Shown here piece after piece: positions 1 through 6,100 of a DNA stretch of 9,855 nucleotides (its first letter is position 1; each line of letters begins with the position of its first letter). Below the pieces are notes generated by a model. The model was not told the DNA's origin. It saw only the letters and a program-made list of their open reading frames with translations, and did no database searches. The position numbers and the translations under genes are program-made. The DNA comes from Betaproteobacteria bacterium (GTDB lineage Bacteria > Pseudomonadota > Gammaproteobacteria > Burkholderiales > SG8-41): positions 1 to 9,855 of the forward strand of contig JAHZNX010000055.1 in assembly GCA_020028375.1 (NCBI GenBank), in the 5' to 3' direction.

Positions 1-3
1 AGG

Positions 4-38
4 ATCGCGCCAAACCCCGCCCAACGCCACCTGGGCCG
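4..38 (+). repeat. Degraded copy of the hairpin-core dispersed repeat (window edge)
   Basis: Bases 4-21 (ATCGCGCCAAACCCCGCC) are identical to the core of the copy near 7519-7536 and nearly identical to those near 3001 and 8470. Downstream bases align only loosely with the other copies (TGGGC retained), so the 3' hairpin is lost. The 5' hairpin would start at or beyond the window edge. An 18-base exact match is unlikely by chance in 10 kb, but the repeat limits here are uncertain. Confidence 0.5.
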
Positions 39-65
39 ACGCCGAAGGGCTCGCCCCGGTGGCGG

Positions 66-86
66 GTGACGAGATACGGGTGACGG
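66..86. repeat. Heptanucleotide-period tract (GTGACGA type)
   Basis: Three consecutive 7-base units, GTGACGA, GATACGG and GTGACGG, are visible. Units 1 and 3 differ at one base. The same opening 12 bases recur at 1351-1362 just after dinB, so dinB is flanked by two direct copies of this tract type. It belongs with the other period-7 tracts at 143 and 7564-7747. Confidence 0.5.
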
Positions 87-142
87 TCGGGCCGAAGGAT
101 GAGGTATGACCCCCGCAGTGCGGGAGTTTAGACCAGGTCATA

Positions 143-166
143 ATTCATCATTCTGCATTCATCATT
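143..166. repeat. Heptanucleotide-period tract (ATTCATC type)
   Basis: Units ATTCATC, ATTCTGC and ATTCATC are followed by a partial ATT: an exact period-7 tract with an alternating 14-base superunit. It is AT-rich in an otherwise GC-rich region and lies in the dinB leader, about 60 bases before the start codon. I see no convincing promoter or LexA-type operator in bases 110-223. Confidence 0.7.
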
Positions 167-223
167 AGGGCTTTCGCCCCGCTTCCGCCTTCATCCCTCC
201 CTGATTGGGTCCGCCCCATTTTT

Positions 224-1351
224 ATGCGCTTCATCGCCCACCTCGACATGGACGCGTTCTACGCGTCGGTTGAGCTGCTGCGCTACCCGGAGCTGCGCGG
301 CAAGCCGGTGGTGATCGGCGGCCGGCGGCGCGCCGCGGTGGAGGGAAACGCGTTCCCGGCGTTGCGCGCCTATACCGGGCGCGGGGTGATCACCACCGCC
401 ACCTACGAAGCGCGGGCGTTCGGCCTGCATTCGGGCATGGGGCTCATGAAGGCGGCGAAGCTCGCGCCGGACGCGCTGCTGCTGCCGGCGGACTTCGACG
501 AGTACCGGCGCTGCTCGCGCCTGTTCAAGGACGCGGTGCGCGCGCTCGCGCCCGAGGTCGAGGACCGCGGCATCGACGAGATCTACATGGACATCACTGG
601 CCTCGTCGAGGAAAGCGCAGCCGAGGGCGCGCCGGATCCCTGGGTGCGCGCGCGGGTGGCCGCGAGGGACATCCAGCGCGCGGTGCGCGAGGCGACCGGG
701 CTCACGTGCTCCATCGGCGTCACGCCGAACAAGCTGCTGTCCAAAATCGCTTCCGAGCTGGAGAAGCCCGGCGGGCTGACGGTGCTGCGCGAGGAAGACA
801 TCCCAGCGCGCATCTGGCCGCTAGCGGTGCGCAAGATCAACGGCATCGGGCCCAAGGCCGGCGCGCGGCTCGAGGCGATCGGCATCCGCACCATCGGCGA
901 GCTCGCGCAGGCCGACCCGGCGCTGCTCGTCGCGCATTTCGGCAGGAGCTATGGCGCCTGGATGCACGAGGCCGCGCACGGGCGAGACGGGCGCGCGGTG
1001 GTCACGGTGAGCGAGCCGAAATCCATCAGCCGCGAGACGACGTTCGAGGACGATCTCCACCCGGTGCGCGACCGCGAGCAGCTCTCGCGCATCTTCACCA
1101 GCCTGTGCGTGAGGCTCGCCGACGATCTCAAGCGCAAGGGCTACGTCGGCAGGACGATCGGCCTGAAGCTGCGTTACGACAACTTCAAGACCGTCACCCG
1201 CGACCGCACGCTCGACGAGCCGACCGGCGACTCCGGCGCGATCCGCCGCGCGGCGGGCGAGTGCCTGAAGCGCGTGCCGCTCGACCGGCGCATTCGCCTC
1301 CTCGGCGTGCGGGTGGGCGCGTTGAGCAGGCCGGGCGCCACTCTGTTTTAG
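224..1351 (+). CDS. dinB: DNA polymerase IV (Y-family translesion polymerase)
   Basis: Error-prone Y-family polymerase that extends past damaged template bases and slipped primers. The start gives the canonical N-terminus MRFIAHLDMDAFYASVE. Metal-binding D8 lies in HLDMD, F12/Y13 occupy the steric-gate position, and D118/E119 in GIDEIYMD are the second acidic pair. A helix-hairpin-helix thumb (KINGIGPKAGARLEAIGI) lies around residues 203-222, and the little finger begins near SEPKSISRETTF. At 375 residues it is longer than E. coli Pol IV (351). The excess is partly a loop at about residues 35-54, between VVIGG and the RGVITTATYEAR segment, as in the betaproteobacterial variant. The C-terminus (GATLF) ends in LF like a clamp-binding peptide but lacks the usual Gln. 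No good Shine-Dalgarno sequence precedes the ATG, so the start rests on homology. The TAG stop overlaps the first base of a heptad tract. Confidence 0.96.
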   Translation: MRFIAHLDMDAFYASVELLRYPELRGKPVVIGGRRRAAVEGNAFPALRAYTGRGVITTATYEARAFGLHSGMGLMKAAKLAPDALLLPADFDEYRRCSRLFKDAVRALAPEVEDRGIDEIYMDITGLVEESAAEGAPDPWVRARVAARDIQRAVREATGLTCSIGVTPNKLLSKIASELEKPGGLTVLREEDIPARIWPLAVRKINGIGPKAGARLEAIGIRTIGELAQADPALLVAHFGRSYGAWMHEAAHGRDGRAVVTVSEPKSISRETTFEDDLHPVRDREQLSRIFTSLCVRLADDLKRKGYVGRTIGLKLRYDNFKTVTRDRTLDEPTGDSGAIRRAAGECLKRVPLDRRIRLLGVRVGALSRPGATLF

Positions 1352-1371
1352 TGACGAGATACAGGTGCCGG
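1351..1371. repeat. Heptanucleotide-period tract after dinB
   Basis: GTGACGA, GATACAG and GTGCCGG follow directly on the dinB TAG codon and share its last base. The first 12 bases equal 66-77, and 16 of the first 17 match that tract. It lies in the 82-base gap before the DUF433 gene, which otherwise shows only that gene's ribosome-binding site. Confidence 0.45.
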
Positions 1372-1433
1372 GCGACCCGAATATGCAGCACAGGCGTAGA
1401 ATTACAGATGAGTCACCCTTACCGGAGGCTGTC

Positions 1434-1661
1434 ATGAAGTTCACGCGCATTACCGTGAACGCGAAGCAGATGAATGGTGTGCCTTGTATCCGCGGCTTGC
1501 GGATACCCGTGGCCACTGTTGTGGGGATGGTGGCGGAGGGAATGACTGAGACCGAGATTCTGAAGGCCTATCCCGACCTCGAAGCCGCGGATATTCACGA
1601 AGCCCTTCAGTACGCCGCCGAGGCGGTCCGAGAGCGCGAGCTGCCGCTGGCAGCGCCGTGA
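1434..1661 (+). CDS. DUF433 family protein, probable antitoxin
   Basis: 75 residues. DUF433 proteins are small winged-helix-like proteins commonly paired with a DUF5615 PIN-like partner and predicted to act as antitoxin and repressor. The family signature is visible: MNGVPCIRGLRIPV (about residues 13-26), a hydrophobic helix (VVGMVAEGMTETEIL) and YPDLEAADIHEALQYAAEA. The start at 1434 is chosen over an upstream in-frame start at 1365 because GGAGG (1424-1428) sits five bases before the ATG and the family begins at this point. The stop codon overlaps the next gene's GTG start by four bases (GTGA), so translation is probably coupled. The antitoxin role is inferred from family and layout. Confidence 0.88.
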   Translation: MKFTRITVNAKQMNGVPCIRGLRIPVATVVGMVAEGMTETEILKAYPDLEAADIHEALQYAAEAVRERELPLAAP

Positions 1662-2032
1662 AGTTTCTCGTTGACAACGCCTTGTCGCCTATCGTGGCGG
1701 AGGGGTTGCGACGGAACGGACATGACGCGGCCCATGTCCGGGACTACGGGTTGCAGGCTGCCGACGACGAGGCGATCTTTTCCCGCGCTATTCAGGAAGA
1801 CAGGATCGTCGTGTCGGCAGACACCGACTTCGGCGCTCTGCTGGCTCTGAGAAGGCAACGCAAACCCTCCGTAATTCTCTTCAGGCGCGGCGCCGACCGG
1901 CGTCCGGAAAGACAACTCGCATTGTTAATGGCGAATCTGCCTGCCGTAGAGAAGCTCTTACAGCAAGGGGCGATTGCCGTGTTTGAAGAATCGAGGGTTC
2001 GAGTACGTTCGCTGCCAATCGGGGAAGTCTAG
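1658..2032 (+). CDS. DUF5615 PIN-like protein, probable toxin partner
   Basis: 124 residues, GTG start at 1658 inside the stop of the DUF433 gene. DUF5615 is a PIN-like (Mut7-C-type) fold predicted to be a ribonuclease toxin in two-gene modules. Visible conserved features are MKFLVDNALSP with D6/N7, GHDAAHVRDYGL (H22, H26, V27), DDEAIF (D36-D37-E38) and the strand-end acidic motif VVSADTDFG (D55, D57). The family's usual C-terminal hydrophobic segment (SVILFR) is present and the length is normal, so the module looks intact. The gene converges with the DUF6933 gene. The nuclease activity is inferred from the family; substrate unknown. Confidence 0.88.
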   Translation: MKFLVDNALSPIVAEGLRRNGHDAAHVRDYGLQAADDEAIFSRAIQEDRIVVSADTDFGALLALRRQRKPSVILFRRGADRRPERQLALLMANLPAVEKLLQQGAIAVFEESRVRVRSLPIGEV

Positions 2033-2050
2033 GCGGCATAGACTCAGTAT

Positions 2051-2083
2051 GTAAACCGGGTAAACCGGGGACAGACCACGCTT
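2051..2083. repeat. Tandem GTAAACCGG and GGGGACAGACCACG element
   Basis: GTAAACCGG occurs twice in tandem (2051-2059, 2060-2068) and runs into GGACAGACCACG. It lies in the 56-base gap between two convergent genes. I recall the string around GGGGACAGACCACG as recurrent in proteobacterial intergenic regions, often near REP-associated tyrosine transposase genes; none is present here. The tandem duplication is seen directly; the association is from memory. Confidence 0.4.
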
Positions 2084-2088
2084 TCCGG

Positions 2089-2607
2089 TCAGTGAACCCT
2101 CACGCCTGAAGCATTAGCAGTTGCCGCACGGAACAGCTCGATCGTCAGCTCGCGGGGATAGAGGTATTTCGTCGTCGAGTAGATGTTCTCGCCGAGGAAG
2201 TCCTCGATGTCGGCGAGTGACGAATGCTCCGGCCGCTCGAGCTCGTACGACAACGCGAACGTTGCTTCGCGCAGGCATCCCAGGACGCTGCGGCTGGCGG
2301 TAGGACCGAAAGCCAGCTCCGACATTGCGTGCGATTCAGCCTCGATTGCGGCGGGCGGCACTCCGAGCCGCCGAAGTTGCGCGATCACCGTGTCGCGAAA
2401 CCTCGCGCCGAGCGACTTGCTCTCACGCGCGGGCACGAGCACCACCAGCAAGGTCCGCTCGTTCATGCACACGATGAGCTGATGCGGCCGTGTGTGCAGG
2501 ATGCTTGCGTACCAGTCTCCTAGTACGGTTGTCGGCGGCGAGGTTCCGGCGGTCGCCGGAACGCCCAGCCGCCGCAGGAGCTTCTGCGTGCATCGGAGCG
2601 TGACCAT
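2089..2607 (-). CDS. DUF6933 family protein of unknown function
   Basis: 172 residues. I recognise the N-terminal pattern LRCTQKLLRRLGV, the central LGDWYASIL and the segment VCMNERTLLVVLVPARE as DUF6933. No function is established for this family to my knowledge. The protein is soluble, with no signal peptide or membrane segment, and contains a single CxxK near the N-terminus. The ATG at 2607 fits the family start, but its Shine-Dalgarno sequence is poor. The gene converges with the DUF5615 gene and lies 59 bases downstream of the DUF4926 gene on the same strand, so it may be co-transcribed with it. Confidence 0.75.
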   Translation of the reverse strand: MVTLRCTQKLLRRLGVPATAGTSPPTTVLGDWYASILHTRPHQLIVCMNERTLLVVLVPARESKSLGARFRDTVIAQLRRLGVPPAAIEAESHAMSELAFGPTASRSVLGCLREATFALSYELERPEHSSLADIEDFLGENIYSTTKYLYPRELTIELFRAATANASGVRVH

Positions 2608-2666
2608 CAGCCAGGAACGGGCAGACCCCGGAAACGATTCAACGCATTATGCGCCGGGACACTCAA

Positions 2667-2894
2667 TCAGGCCGGGAGGGGACGTGCGTGAACAATTTCG
2701 CGACGGCCGACGGGCCTAAGCTCGCTGGGAGCGAGCGTCACCACGGCGATGGTTTCGCCGTCCAGGGCCACGAATTCCACCTCGAATCCTTTGCCGCCTC
2801 CGTGTACGTGCACGATCGTGCCGACATCGCCCGCCTTGAGACGGTGCGCCGGCAGATCCACGGCCAGTACGACGCTGTCGAGTTCCTTCATCAT
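2667..2894 (-). CDS. DUF4926 family protein
   Basis: 75 residues. DUF4926 proteins are small beta-rich (SH3-barrel-like) proteins; the pattern MKELDSVVLAVDLPAHRLKA, then GDVGTIVHVHGGGKGFEVEF, then a beta-strand segment ending EIVHARPL, is typical. They are usually encoded next to DUF6883, and here the first ATG (2894-2892) overlaps the TGA of a DUF6883 remnant (2893-2891) by four bases, the coupling expected of that operon. A second ATG follows immediately at 2891. GGAG lies about ten bases upstream. An upstream in-frame extension to 2963 is rejected because it is the out-of-frame shadow of the DUF6883 sequence. The gene appears complete, but its partner is destroyed, so its present expression and role are doubtful. 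Confidence 0.78.
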   Translation of the reverse strand: MMKELDSVVLAVDLPAHRLKAGDVGTIVHVHGGGKGFEVEFVALDGETIAVVTLAPSELRPVGRREIVHARPLPA

Positions 2895-2974
2895 GTTTTC
2901 AGCTCCGGAAGCGGGTAAGCCGTTACAAAGTTCGGGATATCGCCACCCAGATCGATGAACCATATTACCCGTAC
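2891..2974 (-). pseudogene. DUF6883 C-terminal remnant, cut by the dispersed repeat
   Basis: The last ~28 codons, ending IWFIDLGGDIPNFVTAYPL and then PELKT, match the C-terminal strand pair of DUF6883 (family pattern like a W-I-I/V then DIPR-F-VT-Y-LP). The family is normally around 100 residues or more. Upstream in this frame the sequence changes at about 2975 into the hairpin-core dispersed repeat (2976-3044), and no further DUF6883 motif follows. The remnant's stop codon still overlaps the DUF4926 start by four bases. I infer that insertion of the repeat, or a deletion ending at it, removed the promoter and most of the gene. An open frame continues through the repeat to 3088 but has no family resemblance. 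Confidence 0.65.
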
Positions 2975-2975
2975 G

Positions 2976-3044
2976 TCAGACTCGACTTTCTTCGGAAGTA
3001 TCGCGCCAACCCCAGGCCACCACAAACGGGCAAGCCCATTTTGT
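2976..3044 (+). repeat. Hairpin-core dispersed repeat, copy with UUCG hairpin
   Basis: Shares the 15-base start TCAGACTCGACTTTC with the copy at 8446, then the TCGCGCCAA core and the GGGCAAGCCCATT 3' arm. Its 5' half folds as ACTTTC-TTCG-GAAGT (2985-2999): a C(UUCG)G tetraloop with one bulged T. Its 3' hairpin (3022-3044) is imperfect: one base is substituted in the left arm and an extra T lies in the right arm. The left edge coincides with the break in DUF6883. The gap from here to the vapC stop holds nothing I can identify. Confidence 0.8.
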
Positions 3045-3121
3045 GAGGGATGAGGAGCTAAGACAGTAGGAGTCGACCCGCGTGTCACGTTCCGCGACCC
3101 GCGCCGCTCCCGCTGAAGTGA

Positions 3122-3523
3122 CTACGCCAGCAGCAGTTTGAAGCGCCGGCCGGAAGGCGTCCGATAGGCCTCAAAATCCCGCCGGTCGATCGTGAAAATC
3201 TCCGTGATCCCGGTCTTTTCAGCGATGAGCACCAGCGTCGCGTCGGCGAAATCCATGCGGGCGTAACGCGCGAGCAGGTCGTCGAGGCCGGGCACGTCGT
3301 CAACGGACAAGCTTTCAAGCCGTAACGCACCGCGCCGGATGAACGTGAGCAGGGCACGCTTAGCCGCCTGACCGAGGAAGTGGCAGGCTTCCGTGATGAC
3401 AGGCCACGTGGTCACCAGCACCGCCGGGCTGGATTCCAGGACGGCTTTGGCGGCTTCGTGGTGCTGATCGCGGGCGTGGAACAGCGCGACGAGCGGCCCC
3501 GTGTCAACGATGATGCTTCGCAC
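3122..3523 (-). CDS. PIN-domain ribonuclease toxin, VapC-type
   Basis: 133 residues with a GTG start at 3523. PIN-domain toxins are Mg-dependent endoribonucleases that cut RNA until bound by their antitoxin. The acidic set is complete: D7 in IIVDTGPLVALF, E45 in VITEACHFLG, D94 in MDFADATLVLIAE, and D113/D116 in IFTIDRRDF. The start overlaps the 3' end of the antitoxin gene by 20 bases, with GGAAAG about six bases upstream inside that gene. The module looks intact and is transcribed leftwards from the operator at 3783-3810. Copies of the hairpin-core repeat lie 78 bases beyond the stop and over the operator. RNA target unknown. Confidence 0.92.
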   Translation of the reverse strand: MRSIIVDTGPLVALFHARDQHHEAAKAVLESSPAVLVTTWPVITEACHFLGQAAKRALLTFIRRGALRLESLSVDDVPGLDDLLARYARMDFADATLVLIAEKTGITEIFTIDRRDFEAYRTPSGRRFKLLLA

Positions 3524-3770
3524 GGAGCTTTCCGCGGATCAGCGTCTTGACGCGCCCGGACACGTTGCCTTTCCCCGCCGGCGATCGGTCGGCACCGAAC
3601 AAGTCCTTGCCCAGTTCCCACGCGGACGGCGCATCCCGCTTGCGTTGCCGCCGGACGATGTAGTCCGCCACGCTCTGGCGGATGACGGTGCTCGTCGTCT
3701 CCCCGGTTTCGGCGCAATAGCGGTCGAGCGCTTTCTCCAATTCGGTTCCCAATCGGAGCGATTTGGGCAT
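3504..3770 (-). CDS. Ribbon-helix-helix (CopG/VapB-type) antitoxin
   Basis: 88 residues. The N-terminus MPKSLRLGTELEKALDRYC followed by TSTVIRQSVADYIVRR is a ribbon-helix-helix DNA-binding fold: strand, helix, helix. The C-terminal tail (SAWELGKDLFGAD, then GNVSGRVKTLIRGKLRAK) is the usual toxin-wrapping region of this antitoxin family. The start at 3770 is chosen over an in-frame start at 3791 because GAGG precedes it by about seven bases and the longer start would place the operator arm in the coding region. The antitoxin neutralises the PIN toxin, and the complex is expected to repress the operon at the inverted repeat 13 bases upstream. Confidence 0.9.
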   Translation of the reverse strand: MPKSLRLGTELEKALDRYCAETGETTSTVIRQSVADYIVRRQRKRDAPSAWELGKDLFGADRSPAGKGNVSGRVKTLIRGKLRAKHHR

Positions 3771-3782
3771 GGCCAACCTCGA

Positions 3783-3810
3783 GTGATACAAAACGCTTGA
3801 AGTGTATCAC
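3783..3810 (-). promoter_or_regulatory. Inverted-repeat operator of the first RHH/PIN pair
   Basis: GTGATACA (3783-3790) and TGTATCAC (3803-3810) are exact reverse complements separated by 12 bases, so arm centres are 20 bp apart, two helical turns. It lies just upstream of the antitoxin start, where a tetrameric ribbon-helix-helix repressor would bind for autoregulation. I could not place a convincing sigma70 promoter. The distal arm falls inside a degraded copy of the dispersed repeat. Confidence 0.72.
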
Positions 3811-3832
3811 ACCCAGCCAAACAAATGGGCAA
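3796..3832 (+). repeat. Degraded copy of the hairpin-core dispersed repeat
   Basis: CTTGAAGTGTATCACACC aligns with CTCGAAGTGT--CGCGCC of the copy at 8461, and the 12 bases ACAAATGGGCAA match exactly. Between them this copy is about seven bases shorter, and it ends before the right arm of the 3' hairpin. Same orientation as the other copies. With the copy at 2976 it brackets the first PIN/antitoxin pair. Confidence 0.5.
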
Positions 3833-3849
3833 CGCGTAAGATCCCGCGC

Positions 3850-6006
3850 CTACTTCAAAACCTTGCTCGCTTCCGCCGCCTTAATTAGCGCCTCCGCGTC
3901 CCTCTGCAGCAGGAAGCCCTGCGCCATCGCATTCGCCGCTGCTTTGCGCACCGCCGCCACGTAACCCGCGTGGTCGCCGTAGCGCTCTTCCAGCGACGGG
4001 CGGGGGTCGTTGGCGGCTTCGCGCTCGGCCCGGGTCTTCGCGAAGGGGATCATGCCGCCCGCGTAGTTGCAGAGCTTGCCCTGGTGGAAGGGGCGCGCGC
4101 CGCCGGCCGTGATGTTCCAGCCGAGGTAGGTGCCGAGCGGCGCGTCGAGCAGCACCACCGGCACGCCGCCGACTTCGTTGCCGTCGGCGTTCACCTTCGG
4201 CGCCAGCATGTTCAGCGCTTGCCGGATCTTCGGCGGCGCGTTGGCGGGCACGCCCGACGCGTCGTTGGGGTCGAACCGCGGGCCCCAGTCGTAGTCGAGC
4301 AGCGGGTTGATGAAATCCGGTTCCGGCGCGGTGGGCCGCAAACCCGGAATCGTCGGAAAGCCCATTGCCGCCTTGTGGGGCGCGACGAGCTCGCCCGCCC
4401 GCATCGTCGGGTAGCGGCTCGGCGGCGGCGGCGTGCCGCGCATGACCCAGCTTCTGAAATGCACGCGGATCGCGTTCAGCGTTTCGGTGTGCGGCAGCGG
4501 ATTCGCGGGCAGCACGCCGGCGCCCCAGTTGTTGCCGGGGCAGTCGACGGGCTTCGCGGCCTTGTGGGTCTCGGCGAGGCTGGTGTTGAAGCCGCCGCTC
4601 CCGCCGCCGTGCGGGCTGCTCGCGATGTAGTAGCGGCGCACGTTGTCGGGGAGCGCGATGTCCTCTTTCGGGTCGGTGCCCACCCATTCGGGTCCAAGCT
4701 TCAGCGCCCAGATTTCGGCCGCGCCGAAATGCTCGATGATCTTCGGGCAGGTCTTCGTGGCCGTGCAGCGGTCCTGGATGCTGCGCGTGGGCAGATTCCG
4801 CGCCTTGTCGGGATACGGGCCCCACCATTGCGGGCCTTCGCTCCCGGCCTGGTACAGCTCGAGCACACCGTCAGGCTGCGCCCACCGGAAATTGAGCGCG
4901 ATGCGCCGCCCGGCGATGATCGGCCACAGGCCGTCGTGCACCGGGCGCTTCGCTTCGTCCTGGTTGAAGCCCAGGTGCAGCCAGCCGCGCAGGTAGTTGC
5001 CTGATTGCGAGCGCCCGCGCGCGATGCTGTGGGTGATGCGCCCGGAGATCGGGTTCGGCGTGCCGAAGTCGTCCTGCACGGCGTATTTGAAGAACGATCC
5101 CACATCGCGCCACGCGGCGAAGCCGATGCCGAGCGGGTACGGGTCTTTCGCGGTGTACACCACCTGGTAGAGCTTCGCCGCGTCGAAGCCGCCCTTGAGG
5201 CAAATTTGCACCGGCAGCTTCACCAGCGGCACGGGTTCCTCGAAGGTGCCGCCGCCGCAGAACTTCCAGTCTTCGGGCGCGATCTTCCTCTCGCCGGTGA
5301 CCTTGCCGCCGATGGTTTCGTGCTCGCGCGAAATGAGCGCGGCCAGCGCGGTGTCGAGGCTCGCCGGCAGGTACGGCACCGGGTTGGTCTGGACGATCAG
5401 CGGCTGCGCACCGGCGCCGGAGCGGTTCACGATGCGCGCGAACACCGGGCCGGTGATCGGCGAGCCGTCGGGGTTCTTCGCGACCGGCAGCTGCAGCCAG
5501 TGATTGCCGCCCGCCGCCATGGTCGGGCGCACCGCGGTGCCGAGCGCGGCGCTCATGCTGGCGTTGTCGCCCTGCCAGGCGCTGGCGAGCCCGATGTCGC
5601 CGAACTCGCGCTCGCGCGCGTCGATCAGCACCGGGCGGCCGCGGTTGGGCACATCGTGCCACATGAGGCCGCTCGCCTTGCCGATGTCGACGGGCCGGGT
5701 GATGACGAAAGTCGCCACGTAGCGCACCTTGCCGTCCGCGTCCCGGGCGAGCGCGATGTCCTGGATCAGGCCGATCAGCGGGTCAGCGGGGTCGAGCTCG
5801 CCCCAGGCGCGGCCGGCAATCTGCTCGTACTCGCCGGCCTCGCCGTAGCTCGCGCAGGCGCCGCCCTTGCAGAAGGCGGGCGACACGGTTTCGTCGATGA
5901 CGATTTTCGTGATGCGGGCTTGCGCGGGCGCGGTGGCCAGCAGCGTGGCGGCAAACGCGCAGGCAAGCGTGCGCACGAGCCGCATGTTCGGATGGCAGGA
6001 CGTCAT
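3850..6006 (-). CDS. Secreted alpha/beta-hydrolase-domain protein (Abhydrolase_10 type)
   Basis: 718 residues. I recognise the large 'alpha/beta hydrolase domain-containing' family (Abhydrolase_10), mostly uncharacterised exported proteins. The start at 6006 is set by a strong GGGGGAG six bases upstream. Residues 1-30 form a Sec signal peptide (basic MRLVRT, hydrophobic ACAFAATLLAT, cleavage after AQA), so it is probably periplasmic. The likely nucleophile segment is GRSQSGNYLRGWLHLGFN at about residues 331-348, with S333 or S335 as candidate nucleophile. A His-bearing SSPHGGG segment lies further on. Several cysteines (C46, C51, C250, C269) could form disulphides in the periplasm. Substrate unknown; an esterase-like activity is only an inference. 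It is divergent from the DUF3301 gene across 94 bases. The open frame extends upstream to 6285, but that part is the shadow of the DUF3301 gene. Confidence 0.85.
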   Translation of the reverse strand: MTSCHPNMRLVRTLACAFAATLLATAPAQARITKIVIDETVSPAFCKGGACASYGEAGEYEQIAGRAWGELDPADPLIGLIQDIALARDADGKVRYVATFVITRPVDIGKASGLMWHDVPNRGRPVLIDAREREFGDIGLASAWQGDNASMSAALGTAVRPTMAAGGNHWLQLPVAKNPDGSPITGPVFARIVNRSGAGAQPLIVQTNPVPYLPASLDTALAALISREHETIGGKVTGERKIAPEDWKFCGGGTFEEPVPLVKLPVQICLKGGFDAAKLYQVVYTAKDPYPLGIGFAAWRDVGSFFKYAVQDDFGTPNPISGRITHSIARGRSQSGNYLRGWLHLGFNQDEAKRPVHDGLWPIIAGRRIALNFRWAQPDGVLELYQAGSEGPQWWGPYPDKARNLPTRSIQDRCTATKTCPKIIEHFGAAEIWALKLGPEWVGTDPKEDIALPDNVRRYYIASSPHGGGSGGFNTSLAETHKAAKPVDCPGNNWGAGVLPANPLPHTETLNAIRVHFRSWVMRGTPPPPSRYPTMRAGELVAPHKAAMGFPTIPGLRPTAPEPDFINPLLDYDWGPRFDPNDASGVPANAPPKIRQALNMLAPKVNADGNEVGGVPVVLLDAPLGTYLGWNITAGGARPFHQGKLCNYAGGMIPFAKTRAEREAANDPRPSLEERYGDHAGYVAAVRKAAANAMAQGFLLQRDAEALIKAAEASKVLK

Positions 6007-6100
6007 GAAACGCTCCCCCTGAAAATGCGGTGCTGAGCTGCCGCGGTGCTTTTTTGCGGACTTTACCCCATCTTGATGAAGCGTGACACTCGTCCCCCAC

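Noticed and set aside
2..109. Open frame ending TGA at 107-109 that could be the 3' end of an upstream gene
   Set aside because: Its codons run through the repeat copy at 4-38 and the heptad tract at 66-86, and the peptide matches no family I know, so it is more likely repeat-derived read-through than a real C-terminus.
111..123. CCCGC-AGT-GCGGG hairpin as a terminator
   Set aside because: Stem of only five pairs, no T-run, and no gene clearly ending upstream.
3970..5004. Long plus-strand open frame opposite the hydrolase gene (and another at 5005-6036)
   Set aside because: Arg/Ala/Val-rich shadow of a GC-rich gene, with no family motif; the minus-strand frame has a signal peptide and family match.
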